A DNA stretch of 64,000 bases from Streptomyces puniciscabiei (GTDB lineage: Bacteria; Actinomycetota; Actinomycetes; Streptomycetales; Streptomycetaceae), in the NCBI RefSeq assembly GCF_006715785.1, contig NZ_VFNX01000001.1:992001-1056000 (forward strand), read 5' to 3'. Below are positions 20,460 through 28,024 of this stretch, piece after piece (position 1 is the first letter of the stretch; each line of letters starts with the position of its first letter). A program made the translations under genes and the position numbers. The notes beneath the pieces were generated by a model. That model saw only the letters and a list, made by a program, of their open reading frames with translations. It was not told the origin of the DNA and made no database searches.

Positions 20460-21010
20460 CATGCAGCCCGCGTCGCCCCCGCCGCGCACCGGTGAACTCC
20501 GCTGACCTGGATGGGCGTGTCCACCCTGCTCCTCGACGACCGGCGACACCCCGGTCCTGGCCGACGGCTTCTTCACCCGCCCGGGCCCGGCCCCTGCCTC
20601 ACGCGGATCGCCCCGACGAAACCGTCGTGCGCGCCTGTCCGCACCGCACCGGCACCACCCGACTCGCCGCGGTGATCTGCGCCCACTCCCACACGACCAC
20701 GCCCTGGACGCCCCGCGGGTGTGCCGCCTCTTCGGCGCCCGGCTGATCGGCTCCCGGTCCACCGCCAACATCGGCCGCGGCGGCGGTGTCCCGGAGAACC
20801 GCCTGCTCGTACCCGCGCAGAGCGAGCCGCTGACGTTCGGCGCGTTCACCGTGCCCCTGACGGAATCCCCGCACAGCCCCGGCGACCGCTTCCCCGGCAC
20901 CGTCGACCGCCCGCTGGTGCCACCCGCGCGCGTGGGCGCATGGGCGACGGGCAACAGGGCGGTCGTCGTCCGGGGAATCCACGGCCCCGGGACGAGGACC
21001 GCTCCCCACC
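20460..21010 (+). pseudogene. MBL-fold metallo-hydrolase remnant
   Basis: Piecing the three plus-strand frames together gives a recognisable metallo-beta-lactamase fold: LTWMGVSTLLLDD, then GDTPVLADGFFTRPG, then ETVVRACPHRTGTTRLAAVI. The zinc motif region is HSH-x-DHALDAP; one base is missing around 20695, breaking HxHxDH. A longer intact stretch follows (GSRSTANIGRGGGVPENRLL, PHSPGDRFPGTVDRPL). At least four frame breaks occur in 550 bases, so it is dead. The minus-strand frame over the same region is a shadow. Boundaries are approximate. Confidence 0.7.
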
Positions 21011-21277
21011 CGGCTCCTGGCCCGAGGCCGGTCGGGCAGGGTGCGGCAGCGTCGTACACACGTCAACCACCACCGCCCGCGGAGAGACAGCCGGCAGGCA
21101 GCCGCGCCGCTGTCCGCCTGCCGGCCGGTCCGGTTCGGCCTGAGTCCGCGTCAACACGCCGTCCGTGATTGTGAACGCTTCGACAAGCCGCCGTCCCAGG
21201 CGTTGACGGAACCCGTCCCTTCCTCGGTGCAATCACAGGACATAGGTGAGTACGCACATAGGGGGCGGGTCCGCGTC

Positions 21278-21630
21278 ATGGAATACGTGCTGCTCGCTCT
21301 GTTGTCGTTCCGGCCGCTGAGCGGGTACGACCTGCGCAAGTACGTCGAGACGGAAGGGCAGTTCCTGCGCTCGCGGCTGCATCACAGCCACGTCTACCGG
21401 CTGCTGGGCCGCATGGTGGGCGACGGCTGGGTCACCTTCGAGGTCGATCCGCGCGAGGGCCGGCCCGACGCGAAGGTGTACCGGCTCACCGAGGCCGGCC
21501 GGGAGGCGCTGCCGGCGTGGGTGAGGTCGCCGTACGACCCGCCGAGCCGGTTCCAGGACCCGGATTTCCTGACCAGGTTCGCCTTCGCCGCGCCCCTGGA
21601 CCGGCAGGCCGCGATCGGCCTGGTCCGCAC
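21278..21630 (+). pseudogene. PadR-family regulator, 3' truncated by deletion
   Basis: ATG 21278 opens a PadR winged-helix domain: EYVLLALLSFRPLSGYDLRK, then HSHVYRLLGRMVGDGWV and DAKVYRLTEAGREALPAW. The protein stays in family to about residue 117 (AAIGLVRTE). It then passes without a break into DNA coding, in another frame, for the middle of a sulfatase. The C-terminal dimerisation helix is therefore lost to a deletion that fused two genes. The DNA-binding half may still be made, followed by ~80 out-of-frame residues. Confidence 0.75.
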
Positions 21631-22584
21631 CGAACCACCAGCGGCACAAGGACCTGTACCCGCACACGTACGACGGCCCGCACTTCGACTTGCCCGACTG
21701 CAAGCGCATCCTGGAGACCGACGACCAGGTCGCCCACGCCCGCTACGAGTACGCCGCCCTGCTGTCCATGTGCGACCACTCCCTCGGCCGCGTCCTGGAC
21801 GCCATGGACGAGCACGGGCTGTGGGACGACACCCTGCTCATCGTCGACACCGACCACGGGTTCCTGCTCGGTGAGAAGGGGTGGTGGGGCAAGACCGTCC
21901 AAGTCTGGTACGACGAGCTGGTCCATCTCCCCCTGTTCGTGTGGGACCCCCGGGTGCCCGAGGCCGCCGGACAGCGCCGGCGGGCGCTCGTCCAGACCAT
22001 CGACCTCGCCCCGACGATCCTGGACTTCTTCGGGGTCGAGCCGGCGGCGGACACACAGCGCCTGCCGCTGCCGGTCGCCGACGACACACCCGTGCGCGAG
22101 GCCGCTCTGTTCGGCATCCACGGCGGACACGTCAACGTCACCGACGGCCGGTACGTCTACATGCGCGCCCCTGTCAGCGCCGACAACACCCCGCTCGAAG
22201 AGCACACCCTGATACCGACCCACATGAGGAGAGCCGGTTCAGCCCGGCCGAGCTGGCGGATCTGGAGCTGGCCAGGCCGTTCGGCTTCACCAAGGGCGTG
22301 CGGACGCTGCGCATGCCGGGACGCAGCTTCGTCAACCCCTACCACCACGGCACGCTGCTGTTCGACCTGGAGCACGACCCCGAGCAGCTCAGCCCGCTCG
22401 TCGACGACGAGGCCGAGCTGCGCATGGCGGGGCTGCTCGTGGACCTGCTCCGCCGCACCGAGGCCCCGCCCGGCCAGTACGAGCGGCTCGGCGTGCCCGC
22501 CGAGGGCCCCGTCACCGCACAGCACCTCGGAAAACAGGTCGAGCGCACCCGCACCCCGCCCGAACAACCCAGCAGAACCGCAGG
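21631..22584 (+). pseudogene. Sulfatase, 5' truncated and frameshifted
   Basis: Starting in the NHQRHKDLYPHTYDGP frame, this is the second half of a type-I sulfatase: LLSMCDHSLGRVLDAMDEHG, LLIVDTDHGFLLGEKGWWGK (metal-binding DH) and LVQTIDLAPTILDFFG. The N-terminal part with the formylglycine C/S-x-P-x-R motif is absent, removed by the deletion that joined it to padR. A missing base near 22226-22230 shifts the frame before SPAELADLELARPFG. The frame then runs on into att copy B, so the natural stop is lost too. Confidence 0.75.
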
Positions 22585-22647
22585 TCACAGCCCCTTTTGG
22601 GCAGGCTCAAGAATAGCCACGCACTCCACATGCGAGTTCATCGGAAA
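22585..22647 (-). repeat. Duplicated 3' end of the RNA methyltransferase gene, copy B (putative att site)
   Basis: On the minus strand this encodes FPMNSHVECVAILEPAQKGL plus TGA: 17 of 20 residues match the true gene end, and most other base changes are synonymous. It is the junction between islands 1 and 2. A shorter degraded copy (CCAGGTCAGAGC ... CACTCCACGTG) follows at 22678-22721, the same distance in as in island 1. Confidence 0.85.
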
Positions 22648-22726
22648 GATGCCGGCCTGAGCAGACGCTGTGAAATGCCAGGTCAGAGCGCTAGTCGGCT
22701 CTCTGCCTCCCACTCCACGTGCGCAG

Positions 22727-22743
22727 AGCGTCAGACGAGCGTC
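22727..22743 (+). repeat. 17-bp direct-repeat element, copy 3
   Basis: AGCGTCAGACGAGCGTC, two AGCGTC half-sites 11 bp apart, 142 bases from the stop codon of copy B. It is equivalent in position to the element at 16766, marking a shared island end. Confidence 0.7.
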
Positions 22744-22813
22744 ATGACGACCGGCTCGTCACTTCCCCGGGGACCGGACGGCTGCCCACGACGCGCGGCC
22801 ACCGCGCCCGTGA

Positions 22814-23374
22814 TCAGCCCGCTTCGGTCAAGGCCGCGTGCGCGGCGGCGAGGATCTCCCCGGAGAGCGGGGAGCCCTTGGTGGCGCGGGACAGGACCAG
22901 CGCACCGAACAGGGTGCACAGGCGGACGATGCCGTCCTGGTCGTCACTGGCCAGGAAACCGGCGAAGTCGGCCACGCCCTCGGCGTAGACGCGACGGGCC
23001 TCGCGCCCCCCGCCCTCGCGCGCGATGTCGGTGGCGAGCGCGGCGACCGGGCAGCCGTCCGCCGGGTCGTCGCGGTGCTCGACGGAGAGGTAGGCGTCGA
23101 TCAGCGCCTGCTGCGCGGCGGCGCGCTGCCCGTCGTGCCGCTCGAGCCCGGCGCGGTAGCGCTGAGCGAGCTCGGCGAAGGCGTGCGCGGTGGCCTCGTC
23201 GACGAGTGCCTCCTTGGAGGCGAACTGCTTGTAGAAGGCGCCGTGGGTCAGACCGGCCGCCTTCATCAGGTCGGCGACGCTGACTTGCATGCCCTGCTCC
23301 CGGAACAGCCGGGATGCGGTGTCCACCACCCGCCTGCGATTTGCCTCCGCCTGCGCCTGCGATACACGGCCCAT
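22814..23374 (-). CDS. TetR-family regulator
   Basis: A 186-aa repressor with helix-turn-helix MQVSVADLMKAAGLTHGAFY preceded by RRRVVDTASRLFREQG. ATG 23374 has GGGAGG directly upstream; the GTG at 23380 overlaps that site and is less likely. The ligand domain resembles TetR_C regulators of reductive or electrophile-responsive genes. It is divergent from an SDR-AKR-quinone reductase series and shares a 28-bp palindromic operator with it. Confidence 0.92.
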   Translation of the reverse strand: MGRVSQAQAEANRRRVVDTASRLFREQGMQVSVADLMKAAGLTHGAFYKQFASKEALVDEATAHAFAELAQRYRAGLERHDGQRAAAQQALIDAYLSVEHRDDPADGCPVAALATDIAREGGGREARRVYAEGVADFAGFLASDDQDGIVRLCTLFGALVLSRATKGSPLSGEILAAAHAALTEAG

Positions 23375-23419
23375 GGTCACCTCCCATTTGGATGTCGCCT
23401 GGCATCTATCGTAGACCCA

Positions 23420-23447
23420 TGTTTAGATTGCATTCATAATCTAAACA
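23420..23447. promoter_or_regulatory. 28-bp TetR operator
   Basis: Perfect 10-bp arms TGTTTAGATT (23420-23429) and AATCTAAACA (23438-23447) with an 8-base spacer, centred between the TetR and SDR starts. The AT-rich palindrome stands out sharply from its surroundings and probably controls both directions. Confidence 0.8.
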
Positions 23448-23489
23448 GTTGCGGGTGGCCGACGTCGCCCGCCACGACCAGGAGTGGAC

Positions 23490-24182
23490 ATGGAACTGAA
23501 GAACGCGGTCGCAGTCGTCACCGGCGCCAATCGGGGCTTCGGGCGGCACCTGGCCGCCCAGCTCGTCGAGCGCGGCGCGAAGGTGTACGGCGCGGCCCGG
23601 CGCCCTGAGACGGTCGATGTGCCGGGCGTCATCCCGCTGCGGCTGGACGTCACGGACGAGGCGTCGGTACGAGAGGCCGCGCGCGTGGCGCCCGACGCGA
23701 CACTGCTGATCAACAACGCGGGCATCTCCACCGGCGCGACGCTGATGGGAGGCGACGTGGCTGAGGTGCGCCGGGAGATGGAGACCAACTTCTTCGGCCC
23801 GCTCGCCGCGACCCGCGCCTTCGCCCCCGTCATCGAGGGCAACGGCGGCGGCGCCGTGCTCAACGTCCTGTCCGCCCTGTCCTGGTTCCACCCGGCAGGA
23901 CTCGGCTCCTACGCCGCGTCCAAGGCCGCCGCTTGGGCGCTGAGCGACGCGACCCGTGAGGAGCTGGCACCGCGCGGGATCACCGTCTCGGCGCTGCACG
24001 TCGGCTACATGGACACCGACATGGCCGCCGGCGTGCCCGCCGATCAGAAGGTCGCCGCCGCCGACGTCGCGGCCCAGGCCCTGCACGGCATCGAGACCGG
24101 CCTGCCCGAGATCCTCGCCGACGAGACCAGCCGGTACGTCAAGCAGAGACTGTCCGCGGCACCCCAGCCGAACGCGGACTGA
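23490..24182 (+). CDS. Short-chain dehydrogenase/reductase
   Basis: A 230-aa classical SDR using NAD(P)H. The Rossmann motif is VTGANRGFGRHLA, with NNAG in LLINNAGIS. The catalytic Tyr and Lys lie in GSYAASKAAAWAL, with the preceding Ser in LSALSWF. ATG 23490 is chosen over GTG 23484 because GGAG lies five bases upstream. First gene of the redox set in island 2; substrate unknown. Confidence 0.92.
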   Translation: MELKNAVAVVTGANRGFGRHLAAQLVERGAKVYGAARRPETVDVPGVIPLRLDVTDEASVREAARVAPDATLLINNAGISTGATLMGGDVAEVRREMETNFFGPLAATRAFAPVIEGNGGGAVLNVLSALSWFHPAGLGSYAASKAAAWALSDATREELAPRGITVSALHVGYMDTDMAAGVPADQKVAAADVAAQALHGIETGLPEILADETSRYVKQRLSAAPQPNAD

Positions 24183-24239
24183 CGCTCACCCCTCCACCCC
24201 GGCGCGACCACCCTCACACCCCTCATGCAAGGACATCTC

Positions 24240-25295
24240 ATGCGCTACACGACCTTCGGCCACCGGACCGGACTGCGCGTCTCCGAGTACGCGCTCGGCA
24301 CCGCGAACTTCGGCACCGGCTGGGGCGCAGGCGCCGAGCCCGACGAGGCACGCCGGATCTTCGACCGGTTCGCCGAGGCCGGCGGCACCTTTCTCGACAG
24401 CGCGGACGGCTACCAGTTCGGCGAGTCGGAGGAACTGACCGGAAAGCTGATCTCCGCCGACCGCGACCACTTCGTCCTGGCCACGAAGTTCACCCTCGGT
24501 GCCGCACCGCAGCCGGACATCTCCAAGACCGGCAACAGCCGCAAGAACATGGTCGCCTCGGTCGAGGCCAGCCTGAAGCGCCTGGGGACCGACTACATCG
24601 ACCTGTTGTGGGTGCACTTCCCCGACGAGCTCACTCCGATGGAGGAACTCCTGCGCGGGCTCGACGACCTGGTGAGCGCCGGCAAGATCCACCACGCCGC
24701 GCTGTCCAACTTCCCCGCCTGGCGCGTCTCGCGCGCGGTAACCCTCGCGGACCTGAGGAACTGGGCCCCGATCGTGGGCATCCAGCACGAGTACAGCCTC
24801 GTCGAGCGCACCGCCGACCGTGAGCTCCTGCCCATGGCCGAGAGCCTCGGGCTCGGCGCAGCCCTGTGGTCCCCGCTCGGCGGCGGACTGCTCACCGGCA
24901 AGTACCGCGGCTCCGCCGAGGGGCGCCTGAGCGACCTGGGCATGGTCATCCACACCGAGAGCACCGGCCAGAAGACCGCCGTCGTCGACACCGTCCTGGC
25001 GATCGCCGAGGAGACCGGCGTGACGCCCGCCCAGGTGGCGGTGGCCTGGGTGCGCGAGCGCGCCGCCCGCTCCGTCGCCACGCTCGTCCCGATCATCGGC
25101 CCGCGCAGTCTCTCCCAGCTCGACAGCTACCTCGGCACCCTCGACGTCCATCTGACCGACGAGCAGTACACCCGCCTGGCCGAGGTCAGCGCGGTGCCGC
25201 TCGGCGTGCCCCACGAAGGGATCACCGCCACCCTGGACCGCCTCCAAGGAGGCGCCGCCGACCGCGTCACCGCCCTGGTCGTGCCGGTGGCCTGA
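24240..25295 (+). CDS. Aldo/keto reductase
   Basis: A 351-aa (alpha/beta)8 NADPH-dependent carbonyl reductase. The active-site set is visible: Asp and Tyr in LDSADGYQFGESEE, Lys in LATKFTLG, His in LLWVHFPDE. C-terminal VATLVPIIGPRSLSQL belongs to the cofactor site. AAGGA precedes ATG 24240; the upstream in-frame ATG at 24225 lacks a site. It follows the SDR by 57 bases, likely the same transcript. Confidence 0.93.
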   Translation: MRYTTFGHRTGLRVSEYALGTANFGTGWGAGAEPDEARRIFDRFAEAGGTFLDSADGYQFGESEELTGKLISADRDHFVLATKFTLGAAPQPDISKTGNSRKNMVASVEASLKRLGTDYIDLLWVHFPDELTPMEELLRGLDDLVSAGKIHHAALSNFPAWRVSRAVTLADLRNWAPIVGIQHEYSLVERTADRELLPMAESLGLGAALWSPLGGGLLTGKYRGSAEGRLSDLGMVIHTESTGQKTAVVDTVLAIAEETGVTPAQVAVAWVRERAARSVATLVPIIGPRSLSQLDSYLGTLDVHLTDEQYTRLAEVSAVPLGVPHEGITATLDRLQGGAADRVTALVVPVA

Positions 25296-25430
25296 TGGCT
25301 GAACGCGGCTGAGGACGGGATGCGCCCGCGCCACAGCCAGGAGAGCAACACAGCTGTCTCGTACCGGGAGAAGCCCGGGGCGAGCGGAGACCCCGGCCTT
25401 TCACGGACGGGAAACGGAACGGAGACAACG

Positions 25431-26435
25431 ATGAGGGCTTTCATGGTCGAGAAATACGGCGACCAGGCCGGGATGCGCGCCGCCGAAGCACCCGACCCCC
25501 CGGTAGGTGCCGACGACGTCCTGGTCAAGATCCACGCGGCGGGCGTGAACCCGCTGGACCTCAGGATCCGCAACGGGGACTTCAAGGCGTTCATGCCATA
25601 CCGCCTCCCGCTCATTCTGGGCAACGACCTCGCCGGGACAGTCGTCCGGGTCGGCCCGTCCGTCACCCGCTTCGCGGTGGGCGACGATGTCTACGCCCGG
25701 CCCGACAAGGACCGCATCGGTACCTTCGCCGAACTCATCGCCGTCCACCAGGACGACCTGGCGCCCAAACCGGCCGCCCTCACCATGGCCGAGGCCGCCT
25801 CCCTCCCTCTGGTCGCCCTCACCGCATGGCAGGCACTGGTCGAGCGGGCCCGCGTGCAGCCGGGCCAGAAAATCCTCGTCCACGCGGGCGCCGGCGGCCT
25901 CGGCTCCATCGCCGTCCAGCTGGCCAAGGCGCTGGGCGCGCACGTGGCCACCACCGTGAGCACCGCCAAGGTCGACCTGGCCAGGGACCTCGGCGCGGAC
26001 GTCGTCATCGACTACCGCACCCAGGACTTCGAAGAGGTCCTCGACGGCTACGACGTCGTCCTCGACAGCCTCGGCGGCGAGAACCTCGCCAAGTCCCTGC
26101 GCGTGCTCAAGCCCGGCGGCATGGCCATCAGCGTCGCGGGCCCACCCGACCCGGCCTTCGCCCATGAACTGGGCGCGAACCCGATCCTCCGCCTGGCCAT
26201 GAGCGCCCTCAGCTTCAGAACCCGGCGCAACGCCAGGCGCCACGGTGTGAGGTACTCGTTCCTCTTCATGAAGGCCAGCGGCGACCAGCTGCGCGAACTC
26301 ACCCCCCTCATCGACGCCGGGAAGATCCGCCCCGTCGTCGACCGCGTCTTCCCGTTCGAGGAAACCCTCCAGGCCATGGAATACGTCGAGAGGGGACGGG
26401 CAAAGGCTGGCAAAGTCGTCGTCGCGATGACGTAA
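25431..26435 (+). CDS. Zinc-type alcohol dehydrogenase-like / quinone oxidoreductase
   Basis: A 334-aa medium-chain reductase of the QOR group, which lacks the zinc ligands and reduces quinones or enones with NADPH. GroES-like N-domain (HAAGVNPLDLRIRNGDF, LGNDLAGTVVRVG) and nucleotide site HAGAGGLGSIAVQLAKALG are clear. ATG 25431 has GGAG six bases upstream; the frame to 25320 is an untranslated leader. Part of the TetR-controlled redox cargo. Confidence 0.92.
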   Translation: MRAFMVEKYGDQAGMRAAEAPDPPVGADDVLVKIHAAGVNPLDLRIRNGDFKAFMPYRLPLILGNDLAGTVVRVGPSVTRFAVGDDVYARPDKDRIGTFAELIAVHQDDLAPKPAALTMAEAASLPLVALTAWQALVERARVQPGQKILVHAGAGGLGSIAVQLAKALGAHVATTVSTAKVDLARDLGADVVIDYRTQDFEEVLDGYDVVLDSLGGENLAKSLRVLKPGGMAISVAGPPDPAFAHELGANPILRLAMSALSFRTRRNARRHGVRYSFLFMKASGDQLRELTPLIDAGKIRPVVDRVFPFEETLQAMEYVERGRAKAGKVVVAMT

Positions 26436-26527
26436 GGGTGAAAACGAGTCCCAGGCGCCAGTCACCTCCGACAGCAACAAGACCCTGCACACCCCACTCC
26501 CCCGCCACACCACCCCAGGACCCGGCC

Positions 26528-27391
26528 ATGAGCACACCGTCCAGTTCACCCGCCCCGATGTCGTACAAGAACACGCCGAACCGCTCCGTGTCCGTGCGAG
26601 GCGTGACCTTCGCCTACCGGCGTCTCGGCCCGGACGACGGCATACCCCTGATCCTCCTCAACCACCTGTCCGCAGTCCTGGACAACTGGGATCCCCGCGT
26701 CGTCGACGGACTCGCCGCCCGGCGCCCCGTGATCGCCTTCGACAACCGCGGCGTCGGCGCGTCCGGCGGTTCCACACCCGACACGATCGAGGCGATGGCT
26801 CGCGACACCGTGCTGTTCATCCGGGCCCTCGGGTACGACAGGGTCGACCTGCTCGGCCTGTCGATGGGCGGCTTCATCGCCCAGGTCATCGCGGCGGAAG
26901 AACCCGATCTTGTACGCAAGCTCATCCTCGCGGGCACGGGCCCCGCCGGAGGCCCCGGCATCGACAAGGTCACAAGCCTCACCATCAAGGACATCGTCAA
27001 GGCCGTCCTGACCCGCAAGGACCCCAAGCAGTACCTCTTCTTCACCGACACCGCCGGTGGCCGCCGGGCGGCCCACGCCTTCCTGGACCGCCTCAAGGAA
27101 CGCACGAACGACCGCGACAAAGCCATCTCGCTCTCATCGTTCCGCGCCCAACTGAAGGCCATCCACCGCTGGGGCCGCCAGGCACCGGCCGATCTGTCGC
27201 GCATCCACCAACCGGTCCTGGTGGCCAACGGCGAGAGCGATCGCATGGTCCCGAGCGTCAACACCGTCGACCTGGCGGCCCGGCTGCCCCAGGGCGAACT
27301 CGAACCCCTCTACCCCGACGCCGGACACGGAGGGATCTTCCAGCACCACGACAGATTCGTCCCGCGGGCGCTCGAATTCCTGGAACGGTAG
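26528..27391 (+). CDS. Alpha/beta hydrolase
   Basis: A 287-aa serine hydrolase: nucleophile elbow GLSMGG, oxyanion-side AFDNRGVGASGG, catalytic Asp around NGESDRMVP and His in DAGHGG. The family includes esterases, lactonases and non-heme haloperoxidase-like enzymes; the reaction cannot be fixed. ATG 26528 has AGGA nine bases upstream; MSYKNT ten codons later is an alternative. It lies 92 bases after the quinone reductase, end of the island 2 operon. Confidence 0.9.
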   Translation: MSTPSSSPAPMSYKNTPNRSVSVRGVTFAYRRLGPDDGIPLILLNHLSAVLDNWDPRVVDGLAARRPVIAFDNRGVGASGGSTPDTIEAMARDTVLFIRALGYDRVDLLGLSMGGFIAQVIAAEEPDLVRKLILAGTGPAGGPGIDKVTSLTIKDIVKAVLTRKDPKQYLFFTDTAGGRRAAHAFLDRLKERTNDRDKAISLSSFRAQLKAIHRWGRQAPADLSRIHQPVLVANGESDRMVPSVNTVDLAARLPQGELEPLYPDAGHGGIFQHHDRFVPRALEFLER

Positions 27392-27474
27392 CCGGCCGCC
27401 GGACAGATCCATGGCCCCTGCCCCGCACTCAGCGAGACCGGCACCAGGAAATCCGTCCTCGCACATCGCCAGCA

Positions 27475-27636
27475 CTCCGGGAGCCCCGCCGACTGCGGCT
27501 CCGCCTGCTGACCACGGCCGGACAGCTCGTCACCACCGGCCGTCGGTGAATCCTCCGCCTGGCCCGGCACTGGCCCTGGACCGGTCACATCACCACAGCC
27601 CTCGACCGGCTCACCCACGCGCCCGCCCCAGGCTGA
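27475..27636 (+). pseudogene. Transposase C-terminal remnant (IS1380-like)
   Basis: A 54-codon plus-strand stretch reads PRRLRLRLLTTAGQLVTTG, RR, stop (TGA 27547-27549), then ILRLARHWPWTGHITTALDR up to a terminal TGA at 27636. The pattern of basic LRxRL helix followed by LxxxWPW and ALxRL resembles the C-terminal end of IS1380-type DDE transposases. The TGA stands where an Arg (CGA) would fit. There is no N-terminal body and no inverted repeats were recognised. Confidence 0.5.
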
Positions 27637-27766
27637 CCAACCAATTCCCCGTCCCCTGGACGGCACCTCACCACATGGAACCTCGAGGCCGACGCGCTGC
27701 TCGACGGGTCAAGCCCGACAAGTCGATCCACCCACGCCAGCTGATCCAGGACGACCACCTCACGCG

Positions 27767-27793
27767 CGTCAGAAACAGCGTCGAACGAGCGTC
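27767..27793 (+). repeat. 27-bp dispersed repeat, copy 4
   Basis: 26 of 27 bases match 10025-10051 in the same orientation. It contains AGCGTCGAACGAGCGTC, two AGCGTC half-sites 11 bp apart. It lies 169 bases outside the methyltransferase stop, near the right end of island 2. The rest of 27637-27961 shows no gene. Confidence 0.65.
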
Positions 27794-27961
27794 AAGACAT
27801 TTCCCGAACCCGTCCCTTACGGAGGGTTCTCGGCGCACGCCCCGCTGCGAAACCGCAGGTGAGACACGTGGCGGGAACCCGCAGCACGCTCCACACGGTG
27901 GACCTGCGGAAACATGTCGGCACGACCCGACCGCAACCTGTGGAATCAATAAATCAGCAGG

Positions 27962-28024
27962 TCAGAGGCCCTTTGCTGCGGGCTCGAGAATTGCCACGCA
28001 CTCCACGTGATGCGTCATCGGAAA
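27962..28024 (-). repeat. Native 3' end of the methyltransferase gene, copy C (putative att site)
   Basis: The last 20 codons and stop of the RNA methyltransferase gene, of which copies A and B are the duplicates. All three are in the same orientation. This is the right boundary of the two-island array. Confidence 0.8.

Noticed and set aside
19425..21059. 544-codon minus-strand open frame.
   Set aside because: It is antisense to the TetR gene and the MBL remnant, with Arg/Pro/Gly composition typical of GC-bias shadows and no family motif.
16623..27961. A biosynthetic gene cluster between the sugar locus and the methyltransferase gene.
   Set aside because: No synthase, carrier protein or tailoring set is present; the enzymes fit small regulatory cassettes on islands better.
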